From: Rhizobium vallis
GTDB taxonomy: Bacteria; Pseudomonadota; Alphaproteobacteria; Rhizobiales; Rhizobiaceae
Direction of reading: 5' to 3'
Length of the DNA: 64,000 nucleotides
Assembly (NCBI RefSeq): GCF_003985155.1
Contig: NZ_ML133687.1
Coordinates: 682,001-746,000 of the forward strand
In this document: positions 53,901 to 62,118 of the stretch, piece by piece
Numbering within the stretch: position 1 is the first letter of the stretch
Layout: each line of letters begins with the position of its first letter
The notes under the pieces: generated by a model
Seen by the model: the letters and a program-made list of their open reading frames with translations, nothing else
The model's database searches: none
Told to the model about the DNA's origin: nothing
Position numbers and translations under genes: made by a program

Positions 53901-54449
53901 TCAGCGCGTGGAAAATTGTTCGCAGCCGGCTTCGGTGAGGAAGTTCTGTGCGGCTTCATCGAAGCTCGCTTGCGGCGCCAGCGTACGCAGCACGGCATAA
54001 CCGTCCGGCCGCGCCATTTCCACCAGGATCGTCTGCTGCAGCTCCTGCGGCAGGTTTTTGCGCAGGTCCGTAAGCTGGATCGGACCACCCGCCAGCACAT
54101 CGAGCGCGCCGCCGACCGATGTCCGGTCATTCATGCTGAAGACCTCGTTGGAGGCGCTGTCGTAGATCGCGATCGACCAGAAGGGTACGTTGCCTCTAGC
54201 CGTGAAGTGCACCGGCGCATCCTCGACATCGAAGGAGCAGACGGCGGTGCGCACGAACGGATCGCCGTTGGCAAGGCCGGCATCGTCATACTGACCGCTC
54301 AGCAGGTAGAAATTGTTGAGATCGCCCTCCGCCTCTATGCGGGTGGCTGCGTCCTTGCCGGTGAAGTGGGGCAGCGAAAGGATGATGACCAGGTGCAGCA
54401 GCGCTGCGCCGAAAAGGCCGGTGAGGACCGCGAAGAATATCCTAAGCAT
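53901..54449 (-). CDS. DUF1254-like membrane-anchored protein
   Basis: 182 aa. N-terminal membrane helix (about 3-26), then a periplasmic domain with D-P-F-V-R-T-A-V-C-S-F-D, R-G-N-V-P-F-W-S-I-A-I-Y-D and N-D-R-T-S-V, all typical of the DUF1254 half of the DUF1254/DUF1214 proteins. Function unknown. Its start overlaps the end of the DUF1214 gene by 8 bases, so they are coupled. Confidence 0.78.
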   Translation of the reverse strand: MLRIFFAVLTGLFGAALLHLVIILSLPHFTGKDAATRIEAEGDLNNFYLLSGQYDDAGLANGDPFVRTAVCSFDVEDAPVHFTARGNVPFWSIAIYDSASNEVFSMNDRTSVGGALDVLAGGPIQLTDLRKNLPQELQQTILVEMARPDGYAVLRTLAPQASFDEAAQNFLTEAGCEQFSTR

Positions 54450-55029
54450 TGCCGCATCCGGTCTTCGTGAGCTTCGGCATAGCGAGATCGATTACGCCGG
54501 AACTGCCGGCCGTCGGCGTATCGAACAGCGTCAACACCAGCCGGAACGTGCCGGCCTGCGGCAGCGCCAGCCAATTGCCCGGCTGGGCGACGGCTGATAT
54601 GTCGATCGAGAAGCTGCTATCGGGTTGGCGAAGCGCTGTCCACGAGTTCAGCGCAGAGGGAAGCCCGGGTTTCACTGCCGCCGGATTACCGCCATTGTCG
54701 GCGGTGAAGAGGGTCCAGAGCCGGGCAGGGGGTGTCTGCCCGCTGATGCGGTAGCGGCAGCCGGCATTCAGCCGCGCGCCTTCGTCGTCGACGCTGGCCG
54801 TGAAGGTCAATCCCTCGGCGCTGCCATAAAGCAACTTGCCGGCGCGTGCCCGGTGCGACTTGGCGTAAGGGTCGGCATCGACGGTCTGCAATGCCGGAAA
54901 GGCTTCCCAGGCGCCGAGCTTGATCGCTCCAAAACCCTGTGTCGCATCCAGCGCATAAAGCGAAATCATGATCCCGCCGCCGAAGGCGACGATCAGCGTG
55001 ATCGCAATAAAAAGGGGAAATCGAAACAC
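54442..55029 (-). CDS. DUF1214-like membrane-anchored protein
   Basis: 195 aa. Signal-anchor helix (about 5-28), then a periplasmic beta-rich domain: R-Y-R-I-S-G-Q-T-P-P-A-R-L-W-T-L and R-Q-P-D-S-S-F-S-I-D-I-S, resembling the DUF1214 domain that is fused behind DUF1254 in other bacteria. Here the two are separate genes in reversed order, DUF1214 first. No catalytic residue can be named. It follows the penicillin-binding protein gene on the same strand by 138 bases. Confidence 0.78.
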   Translation of the reverse strand: MFRFPLFIAITLIVAFGGGIMISLYALDATQGFGAIKLGAWEAFPALQTVDADPYAKSHRARAGKLLYGSAEGLTFTASVDDEGARLNAGCRYRISGQTPPARLWTLFTADNGGNPAAVKPGLPSALNSWTALRQPDSSFSIDISAVAQPGNWLALPQAGTFRLVLTLFDTPTAGSSGVIDLAMPKLTKTGCGNA

Positions 55030-55167
55030 GTCATGACCTTGGAAACCGAGATGAAAGGGTTACCACTGATTCTGGCGGGGTGGAATGCCACGCCGGGAGA
55101 TAGGCGCTGATCTATCCACGGTCAGGGCAGCACAGGAATGCCGGCTTAAGCGACATCCGCACGCCGG

Positions 55168-57339
55168 CTATTCCGCGCTCGCCACCTTGGCCGACGCGAG
55201 CGGCGCAGCATTCTTCAGCTTCTCGCCGAGAGCCTTGAGGATGTCGGTGGATTGAACCGAGAGCATGCGCGGCCGGATGAGCTGCGGCAATCCGTCCTGC
55301 GGCTTGGCGGCGGTCTTGGCGAGATCTTTCTCCGAGGCCAACGGGTTTTCGACGCCGGGGATGGCCCGCAGCGTCACGCCCTGATGGGCGTAGTCCATGG
55401 CCCGCTTGAAGGTCATCGCCGGCAGCGAGCCGCCGGTCATGTTGTTGGTCGAGGTGTAGTCGTCATTGCCGAACCAGACGGCGCAGGTGTAATTGCCGGT
55501 GAAGCCGACGAACCACGCGTCGCGATAGGCTTGGGTCGTGCCGGTCTTGCCGGCCGTCAGGACGCCGTTGTCGAGGGCTGCCTTGCGCGCCGTGCCGACA
55601 TAGGGAACGCGCGAGAGCATCTGGTTCATATAGGCGTCGGCCTGTTCGGACAGCACGCGCTTTGCCGCCGGCTCGTCACGATCGAAATCGTAGAGCACGT
55701 CGCCGCCGTAATCGAGGACCTGGGTGATGCCGTGGCGGCGCGACTGGTAGCCGCCGGCCGGGAACGTGGCATAGGCGGTCGCCTGGTCGAGCACCGTCAC
55801 TTCGGACGTGCCGATCGGGATGGTGACGTCGTCGCGGATCGGCGTTTCGACGCCGAGGTTCTTCGCCATCGCCCGGATCGGCTGGATGCCGAGCTTCTCC
55901 TTGGCAAGCCGTACCGGTACGGTGTTGATCGACTGGGCTATCGCGGTCTCGAGCGTTATGCGGCCGGCATAGCGGTTGGCATAATTGTGCGGGCTCCAGT
56001 TGCCCCAGGAGATCGGCGCGTCGACGATCGTCGTCTGCGGGGTCATCCCACTCTCCATGGCCACCGAATAGGTATAGACCTTGAATGAGGAGCCCGGCTG
56101 GCGCAGCGCCTTGGTGGCGCGGTTGAACTGGCTCTCGCCATAATCCCGCCCGCCGACCATCGCGCGCACCGCGCCGCCATTCTCGATCATCACCATGGCG
56201 CCCTGCTTGGCGTGATAGGCCTCGCCATATTCGCGCAGCGACGTCTCGATCGAATCCTCAGCCGCCTTCTGGATGCCCATGTCGATCGTCGTGCGCACGA
56301 TCAGCGAATGCTGGTGGAAGCGCGGAGAAAGCCGCTGTACCTCGTCGAAAGCCCAATCGAGGAAGAAATCGGGCGATTCCACCTCGTTGCGGTCGACGAC
56401 GGTCGCCGGGTTGCGCCTGGCGGCGATCACCTGGCCTTCGGTCATCAGCCCGCTTTGCACGAGATTGGTCAGCACCTCGTTGGCGCGTGCGCGTGCCGCC
56501 GGCAGGTTGACATGCGGCGCATATTTCGCCGGCGCCTTGAACAGGCCGGCCAGCATGGCCGATTCTGCAAGGTTCACGTCGGTGATGTTCTTGCCGAAAT
56601 AGAACTGGGCCGCCGCAGCAGCGCCAAAGGTGCCGCCGCCCATATAGGCGCGGTCGAGATAGGTAGAGAGGATTTCCTTCTTGGAAAGATTCGCCTCCAG
56701 CCATAGCGCCAGGAAGGCCTCGGTGATCTTGCGGTCGATCGAGCGCTCATTGGAAAGGAAGAGGTTTTTGGCGAGTTGCTGCGTCAGCGTCGAGCCGCCC
56801 TGCACGACTTCGCCGGCCTGGGCGTTGGTGACCATGGCGCGGAACAGACCGATGGCGTCGATGCCGAAATGGTCGAAGAACCGCCGGTCCTCGGTGGCGA
56901 TGACCGATTTGATCAGCGAATCCGGCAACTCGTCGATCGGTACGGAATTCTGGTGGATGACGCCGCGATGGCCGATGACGTTGCCGTAGCGGTCGAGGAA
57001 GGTGACGGCGAAATCGCCGCGGTTGCGCCAGTCTTCCTTGGTGGCCTCGAAAGCCGGCTGGGCGAGTGCCAGCATCAGCACCATGCCGGCGGCGCCGAGC
57101 GTCAGCCCTTCGCCCGCCAGTTCGAAGACCATGCGCTTCCAGCCGCGAACCCGGAAGCGGCGGAAGAAGATGGTCGTGTCTTCCCAGATCTCGGCGGCGC
57201 GGAAGCCTGTGTTCCAGACGGTCGAATCGATCCACGAATCGATGCGCAGCAGAATGTGACGGCTCTTCACCGGCCGCCTGTCTGCTTCCTTTTCTGGCCC
57301 GTTTTCTGGCCCATTTTCTGGGTTGTCCGGATCCTGCAC
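55168..57339 (-). CDS. Bifunctional penicillin-binding protein 1A-type (GT51 + transpeptidase)
   Basis: 723 aa. After a cytosolic head rich in P-E-N-G repeats, a membrane helix at about 78-95 leads to the GT51 glycosyltransferase (E150 in A-T-E-D-R-R-F-F-D-H-F-G and G-G-S-T-L-T-Q-Q-L-A-K-N at 181-192) and the transpeptidase with S417-S-F-K420, S470-I-N472 and K598-T-G-T-T. It polymerises and crosslinks peptidoglycan. GTG at 57339 is the listed start and the initiation site is unsure. It is the first gene of the strand run toward DUF1214 and DUF1254. Confidence 0.93.
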   Translation of the reverse strand: MQDPDNPENGPENGPEKEADRRPVKSRHILLRIDSWIDSTVWNTGFRAAEIWEDTTIFFRRFRVRGWKRMVFELAGEGLTLGAAGMVLMLALAQPAFEATKEDWRNRGDFAVTFLDRYGNVIGHRGVIHQNSVPIDELPDSLIKSVIATEDRRFFDHFGIDAIGLFRAMVTNAQAGEVVQGGSTLTQQLAKNLFLSNERSIDRKITEAFLALWLEANLSKKEILSTYLDRAYMGGGTFGAAAAAQFYFGKNITDVNLAESAMLAGLFKAPAKYAPHVNLPAARARANEVLTNLVQSGLMTEGQVIAARRNPATVVDRNEVESPDFFLDWAFDEVQRLSPRFHQHSLIVRTTIDMGIQKAAEDSIETSLREYGEAYHAKQGAMVMIENGGAVRAMVGGRDYGESQFNRATKALRQPGSSFKVYTYSVAMESGMTPQTTIVDAPISWGNWSPHNYANRYAGRITLETAIAQSINTVPVRLAKEKLGIQPIRAMAKNLGVETPIRDDVTIPIGTSEVTVLDQATAYATFPAGGYQSRRHGITQVLDYGGDVLYDFDRDEPAAKRVLSEQADAYMNQMLSRVPYVGTARKAALDNGVLTAGKTGTTQAYRDAWFVGFTGNYTCAVWFGNDDYTSTNNMTGGSLPAMTFKRAMDYAHQGVTLRAIPGVENPLASEKDLAKTAAKPQDGLPQLIRPRMLSVQSTDILKALGEKLKNAAPLASAKVASAE

Positions 57340-57532
57340 GTCCTGTATTCCCGCCTGATCGCGCTTCGCTCATGTCCGGCTGCCAAACGCGGCGAAAGCG
57401 CAAGGCCCGCATATGGCCGTGAACTCTCCGGTAGCAGGAGCATGCTGAAGAATTGATTGATTTCTCGGCTGATAACAAGAGAGATAGAATGCGGTCACAT
57501 CAATTTGCGGCTGCTGTTGCAAGAAACGAGTG

Positions 57533-58009
57533 ATGAACGACCTGCCCTTCTGGAAGAGCAAGACGCTTGCCGAAATGACCGTCTCCGAGTGGGAAAGCCT
57601 CTGTGACGGCTGCGGCCTCTGTTGTCTCAACAAGATCGAGGAATGGGATAGCGGCGACATCTATTTCACCTCGGTCAGCTGCAAACTGCTCGACGGCGAA
57701 AGCTGTCGCTGTTCCAGCTATGAGAACCGCTGGGATTTTGTGCCGGACTGCGTGCAGCTGACGAAGGAGAACGTGCCCGACATCGCCTGGCTGCCACCCA
57801 CTTGCGGCTACCGGCTGGTCAACGAGGGCCGCGACCTCTACTGGTGGCATCCGCTCGTCTCCGGCGACCCGGAGACCGTGCATGCCGCAGGCATTTCCGC
57901 CCGGGGCCGCACGATCAACGAAAATGAGATCGATATCGACGATCTCGAGGATTACGTCGTCGACTGGCCGCTGACCGTGGGCGAGGAGAAAGACGACGAA
58001 GAAGCATAA
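57533..58009 (+). CDS. UPF0260 (YcgN family) cysteine-cluster protein
   Basis: 158 aa. The cysteine cluster C-D-G-C-G-L-C-C at about 24-31, with further cysteines in [13 protein letters not shown] and T-C-G-Y-R-L, is the YcgN/YkgJ pattern thought to bind zinc or an Fe-S cluster. Acidic C-terminus. GTG at 57530 is directly ahead of the ATG at 57533; the ATG is used. Divergent from the PBP gene. Confidence 0.9.
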   Translation: MNDLPFWKSKTLAEMTVSEWESLCDGCGLCCLNKIEEWDSGDIYFTSVSCKLLDGESCRCSSYENRWDFVPDCVQLTKENVPDIAWLPPTCGYRLVNEGRDLYWWHPLVSGDPETVHAAGISARGRTINENEIDIDDLEDYVVDWPLTVGEEKDDEEA

Positions 58010-58015
58010 GCAGGC

Positions 58016-58576
58016 TCAGCATTGCACGGCTGCGAGGAAGCGTCGCAGCTCGGTTTCCACATAGGCATCCACCGGCCCGTCTGCGCCAAAGCCCCACCAG
58101 AGAAGAGAGCCTTGCCATTGCGACAGCATCAGCCGAGCGATGGTTTCCGGCGCCGCAGCCGATCCGAAACATTGGGCGATCGCCGCCGTCAGCGCCGCAC
58201 CCCAAGCGCCACCCCGCGCACGTAGCACCGGATCGCGGAAATCCTCGCGAAGTACCAGCAACCCCTCGCCATAGGCGGCGGCATCGTCGCCGTAATCCTG
58301 AGACAGGCCGACGAGCAGCGCGACCGCGCCCTCAGGCGTTTTCGCCACCGCCTCGGCAAGCCGCGCCGTCTCCGCGTCCAGCCGGTCCCAGGCGTAAAGC
58401 AGCGCCGCGCGCAGCATCGCCGCCTTGGTCGTGAAACGCTGCACCAGTGTCGAGCCGGAAAGGCCGCTTACTTTCGCCACTGCTGCAAAGGTTGCAGCGT
58501 CCGGCCCCTCGGCCTGGATTACCCCCAGCACCATGGCGAGAAGCTGCTCATCGGAAAGGGTGCGGCGGCGCGGCAT
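58016..58576 (-). CDS. TetR-family transcriptional regulator
   Basis: 186 aa. The basic R-R-R-T-L-S-D-E-Q head is followed by a helix-turn-helix at about 24-50 (A-A-T-F-A-A-V-A-K-V-S-G-L-S-G-S-T-L-V-Q-R-F) and a C-terminal tetracyclin-repressor-like domain. The ATG at 58576 has AGAGGAATTTC upstream; an earlier ATG (58594) does not. It diverges from the SDR gene across the 58603 dyad. It converges on UPF0260 with a 6-base gap. Confidence 0.88.
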   Translation of the reverse strand: MPRRRTLSDEQLLAMVLGVIQAEGPDAATFAAVAKVSGLSGSTLVQRFTTKAAMLRAALLYAWDRLDAETARLAEAVAKTPEGAVALLVGLSQDYGDDAAAYGEGLLVLREDFRDPVLRARGGAWGAALTAAIAQCFGSAAAPETIARLMLSQWQGSLLWWGFGADGPVDAYVETELRRFLAAVQC

Positions 58577-58602
58577 GAAATTCCTCTTGCACAAGGCTTA
58601 TT

Positions 58603-58624
58603 TATAAACGATCATTCGTTTATA
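58603..58624. promoter_or_regulatory. TetR operator dyad
   Basis: TATAAACGA (58603-58611) is mirrored perfectly by TCGTTTATA (58616-58624) with a 4-base centre, midway between the TetR and SDR starts. It fits a repressor that controls both genes. Confidence 0.75.
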
Positions 58625-58698
58625 TGCAATAGATGGCAAACACGGCCGATCAGTTCTCACTACGGCATGAAGGCCGTTCTATCGAGGAGGATGGAAAG

Positions 58699-59613
58699 AT
58701 GACAGCGGACTTGCGGGAGAAAGTGGCTTTGGTGGCGGGTGCAACGCGCGGCGCCGGCCGTGGCATCGCCGTGGAACTCGGTGCTGCCGGCGCCACCGTC
58801 TATGTGACGGGGCGCACGACACGCGCTCGGCAATCCGAGTATGCCAGGCCGGAGACGATCGAAGAGACGGCCGAGCTGGTGACATCGGCCGGCGGCAAGG
58901 GGATTGCAGTGCAGGTTGATCATCTGGTCAGCCAGGAGGTCGAGGGGCTGGTCGCCCGTATTCGCGGCGAGGCCGGCCGGCTCGATATCCTTGTCAACGA
59001 CATCTGGGGCGGCGAGAAACTGTTCGAATGGGATAAGGCTGTCTGGGAGCATTCGCTCGACAAGGGCCTGCGCATGTTGCGGCTCGGCATCGAAACGCAC
59101 CTGATCACTGCCCACTACGCCCTGCCGCTGATGATCGAGCGGCCGGGGGGGCTGCTGGTGGAGGTCACCGACGGCACGGCCGAATACAATGCCACGCACT
59201 ATCGGCTTTCGCCCTTCTACGACCTCGTCAAGACAGGCGCCACCCGCATGGCTTGGGCACATGCGCAGGATTTGGCAAAACACGGGGCCACCGCCGTTTC
59301 GATCACACCCGGCTGGCTGCGTTCCGAAATGATGCTGGAGGCCTATGGCGTGCGCGAGGAGAATTGGCGCGACGCGACGAAGGTGCAGCCGCATTTTGCC
59401 ATTTCCGAAACGCCGCGCTTCGTCGGCCGCGCCGTCGCGGCCGTGGCCGCCGATCCTGACCGCGCCCGCTGGAACGGTCAGTCGCTGTCGAGCGGGGGAT
59501 TGGCCAAGACCTATGGCTTTGACGACATCGACGGTTCGCGGCCGGATTGCTGGCGCTACATGGTGGAAGTGCAGGAGCCGGGCAGGCCGGCCGATGTGAC
59601 GGGCTACCGCTAA
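58699..59613 (+). CDS. Short-chain dehydrogenase/reductase
   Basis: 304 aa. The cofactor loop is V-A-G-A-T-R-G-A-G-R-G-I at about 13-24 (TGxxxGxG form), the N-D-I-W-G-G segment replaces the NNAG motif, and the catalytic region is Y-D-L-V-K (Y-x-x-x-K, about 174-178). The end segment W-N-G-Q-S-L-S-S-G-G is typical. The ATG at 58699 has GAGGAGG at 58685-58691; an earlier one (58633) lies near the operator. Likely the target of the divergent TetR. NADP(H) use is suggested by the arginines after the loop. Substrate unknown. Confidence 0.9.
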   Translation: MTADLREKVALVAGATRGAGRGIAVELGAAGATVYVTGRTTRARQSEYARPETIEETAELVTSAGGKGIAVQVDHLVSQEVEGLVARIRGEAGRLDILVNDIWGGEKLFEWDKAVWEHSLDKGLRMLRLGIETHLITAHYALPLMIERPGGLLVEVTDGTAEYNATHYRLSPFYDLVKTGATRMAWAHAQDLAKHGATAVSITPGWLRSEMMLEAYGVREENWRDATKVQPHFAISETPRFVGRAVAAVAADPDRARWNGQSLSSGGLAKTYGFDDIDGSRPDCWRYMVEVQEPGRPADVTGYR

Positions 59614-59622
59614 GACGGCTCG

Positions 59623-60726
59623 CTATCGTACGGCGGTGAGCTGCGCCGCATCGCGAAACGAGACCAGCCGCTTCGTCTGTTCGTCCCACAACACCAGCTT
59701 GACGCAGCGCAGGCTCTCCATGAGCGTGATGCGGCCGATCTCGGCAAGTTCAGGATGGTCCCGCAGCACCTCGGGCAGCCGGTAGTAGGGCACCCGGCTC
59801 GACAGATGATGCACATGGTGGATGCCGATATTGCCGGTGATCCAGCGCAGCACCGGCGGCAAATCGTAATGCGAGGCGCCGTGGAGGGCAGCATGCTGGA
59901 ACTGCCAGTCCGGCTTCTTCGACCAATGCGTTTCCTCGAACTGGTGCTGGACATAGAACAGCCAGACGCCGGCTGCACCCGCAAGCAGCACAATCGGCAG
60001 ATGCACCAGCAGAAACGGAATGATCCCGATTGCCCAGATCAGCAGTGCGGCGGCCGCCGCGATGGCAAGGTTGGTCGCCATGGTCGAGATCCAGGGCAGG
60101 GCGCCGGAGCGCATCATGCCGAAAGGCAGGCGCTGCTTGATGATGAACAGCCATGCCGGTCCGATCCCGAACATTACGATCGGGTTCCGGTAAAGCCGGT
60201 AGCCGAGCCGGCCCCAGCGCGAAAGCGCGTTGTATTCGGCGATCGTCAGCGTCTCGATGTCGCCAACGCCGCGCTCGTCCAGATTTCCGGCCGAGGCGTG
60301 GTGTTCCGCATGTGCCCGGCGCCAATAGTCGTAAGGCGTCAGCGTCAGGATGCCTATCGTGCGTCCAACCCAGTCGTCGACGCCGCGACGGGCGAAAAAC
60401 GAACCGTGGCCGCAATCATGCTGGATCATGAACAGCCGGAGCAAGAAAGCGGCGGCAGGAATGACGAGGATCAAGCCGGGCCAGAAGCTGTAATGAACCG
60501 CTGCCCATGCGGCAGCCCAGAACAGTGCGAAGGGAACGACGGTGACGGCAAGCTCGAACACACTTCGTCCGGCTCTCGGCTGGCGATATCCGGCAAGGAT
60601 CTTCAACCAGCGCTTTTCAGCGAAAAGCGTCCCGTCTCCTCCGGGCTGCTCCGGGTTTTCGCCATGTTTGCCTGAAGGCGCAACTCGGATTTCCTCGTAA
60701 TCGTTACGGCGCGCAGATTCGATCAC
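59623..60726 (-). CDS. Fatty acid desaturase
   Basis: 367 aa membrane di-iron enzyme. The three histidine boxes are H103-D-C-G-H107, H139-A-E-H-H143 and H303-H-V-H-H307. Four or more hydrophobic segments at about 58-100 and 217-258. It introduces a double bond into acyl lipids with oxygen. The start is GTG at 60726, which has no ribosome site of its own but overlaps, as GTGA, the stop of a 36-codon ORF; an in-frame TTG near residue 41 is a second option. Possible cold or membrane-fluidity role. Confidence 0.9.
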   Translation of the reverse strand: MIESARRNDYEEIRVAPSGKHGENPEQPGGDGTLFAEKRWLKILAGYRQPRAGRSVFELAVTVVPFALFWAAAWAAVHYSFWPGLILVIPAAAFLLRLFMIQHDCGHGSFFARRGVDDWVGRTIGILTLTPYDYWRRAHAEHHASAGNLDERGVGDIETLTIAEYNALSRWGRLGYRLYRNPIVMFGIGPAWLFIIKQRLPFGMMRSGALPWISTMATNLAIAAAAALLIWAIGIIPFLLVHLPIVLLAGAAGVWLFYVQHQFEETHWSKKPDWQFQHAALHGASHYDLPPVLRWITGNIGIHHVHHLSSRVPYYRLPEVLRDHPELAEIGRITLMESLRCVKLVLWDEQTKRLVSFRDAAQLTAVR

Positions 60727-60833
60727 AGAGCGGCGCCGTGAAAGGGAGCGATGGCCGAAAAGCCGGGTGCAATCACCACGGCCTTGAGGAAGAGCGGATT
60801 ATCGAAATGGTAGGTCGTATGAAGAACGGTCAT
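60723..60833 (-). CDS. 36-codon ORF overlapping desaturase start
   Basis: ATG at 60833 to TGA at 60723-60725; product of 36 aa beginning M-T-V-L-H-T-T-Y-H-F-D-N and ending H-G-A-A-L. Its stop overlaps the desaturase GTG as GTGA. AGGA lies about 10 bases upstream of the ATG. It could be a leader peptide giving coupled translation, or chance. No homology is recognised. Confidence 0.35.
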   Translation of the reverse strand: MTVLHTTYHFDNPLFLKAVVIAPGFSAIAPFHGAAL

Positions 60834-61012
60834 GGTGGCAGCAATTCCTGCTTTTTTCGAAACATGTCAACGGGTGATAGTGTCGCGCCGGAACGCGGCG
60901 CGTCCGAAGGGAGCGCTATCACTTTGAATTCACGCATAATACTCTCGCAAATCGATCCTGATTTGCGCTGTCATGCGCTGGGAGGGTGAAGCCGGCGGCT
61001 CGATAAGAGGCT

Positions 61013-61156
61013 TTATTTCTTTGGAGCACTGCCGTGCGGGGCGCTTGCGGTCGCCGTCTTCATCTGGTTGGCGAATGTGCTTTCCACCTTCGCCGCTTGC
61101 TTGTCCTTCTTCGGCTTCCGGACCTCGCGATTGCTTCTTACTTGTCCTTTTGCCAT
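61013..61156 (-). CDS. Small lysine-rich protein, 47 aa
   Basis: Product begins M-A-K-G-Q-V-R-S-N-R-E-V-R-K-P-K-K-D-K and continues through F-A-N-Q-M to A-P-K-K. It is strongly basic and probably disordered or nucleic-acid associated. AGGGAGA precedes the ATG with normal spacing. The N-R-E-x-R-K-P-K-K core is a pattern I recall from small conserved proteins of Rhizobiales; that recall needs a search. Confidence 0.6.
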   Translation of the reverse strand: MAKGQVRSNREVRKPKKDKQAAKVESTFANQMKTATASAPHGSAPKK

Positions 61157-61646
61157 GGATGGATCTCCCTTTAGATCGAAATTGAAAGCTGCAGCCTGCG
61201 TGGTATTCGCCCCGCTTGTCGGTCGCGACCAGTGGCCGCGTGATCGTCATGTGGGCAACCCGACAACACCGGGACGCAGGAATGGAATGAAATGATGCCT
61301 GCTGAAACCGCATCGCAGTCTGGAGGCGGATGACCGGAGAGGTCACCGAAAGCCAAACCCGACATTGAGACGGGACGTCACCATGCTTTCGCGATCGGGA
61401 AAATGGCGGGGCCGGAAATCCGGTCACCGCAATGCCGCATCGGCCAAATCAGCGAGCCATCTCTATAGAATAAAATTGCGGTGCCATTAAGGCCGTTGCC
61501 GCAGGAAAGCCATATTTCCACAAGGGCTTCAGTCATTGGGAAACAGGCGGATCAGCTTGGTTCTTTCCATTTCCGCTCCGTCCCGCACAATAATCCTTCA
61601 GTGATACAAACGGATAGAGCGTTCTTGGTGCGTCTGAAGAGATGCT
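61157..61646. other. Spacer, no gene seen
   Basis: 490 bases between the 47-aa gene and the end of the 98-aa gene. Short open frames here have no ribosome sites or typical codon use, and no strong hairpin was found. It should hold the promoter of the small lysine-rich gene. Confidence 0.45.
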
Positions 61647-61943
61647 CTAGCCGGCAGCACGCCTTTCGCGGGGCAATCCTTGTATCGCATAGCGATTGCA
61701 GACAGGGGTGATTGGTTTCGGCGGCGCCTTCGGCTTGCCGAAATGGTATTCGAGCGCCCGCGACAGCAGGACCGGCGAGGTGACGCCCTCCTGGAACAGT
61801 CTGATCAGCAGCATGGCGGCGACGTTGAAAACCCGTTCGTCGTCGATCAGGATTTTGGCATCGTAGCCGGCGTCGTCGAGCACGCCCTGAAGCATGTCGA
61901 GATCGGATGAGGTCAGATATGGCTTTTCGGAATTGGAAGACAT
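61647..61943 (-). CDS. Conserved-looking hypothetical protein, 98 aa
   Basis: 98 aa, mostly helical. E-K-P-Y-L-T-S-S-D-L-D-M-L-Q-G-V-L-D-D-A-G-Y cut here is followed by R-V-F-N-V-A-A-M-L-L-I-R-L-F-Q-E-G-V and a basic tail ending R-R-A-A-G. AAAGGAGGACCG before the ATG at 61943 is a strong ribosome site, which fixes the start. No family recognised, no signal peptide or membrane helix. Confidence 0.65.
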   Translation of the reverse strand: MSSNSEKPYLTSSDLDMLQGVLDDAGYDAKILIDDERVFNVAAMLLIRLFQEGVTSPVLLSRALEYHFGKPKAPPKPITPVCNRYAIQGLPRERRAAG

Positions 61944-62118
61944 CGGTCCTCCTTTCGTCGGGGCGAGGGTATGCAAACCCTCAGTCGGCAGCGCCCGTAC
62001 CATGGCTGCCGAAGTTGCGACCATGCGCCTTTCGCTAAGGCAACGCAACGGGATTCTTGGTACGATATCGCTCCGGTTAGTGAGTAGCCCGCACCGGTTA
62101 GGGTGCGGGCCGTCAGGG

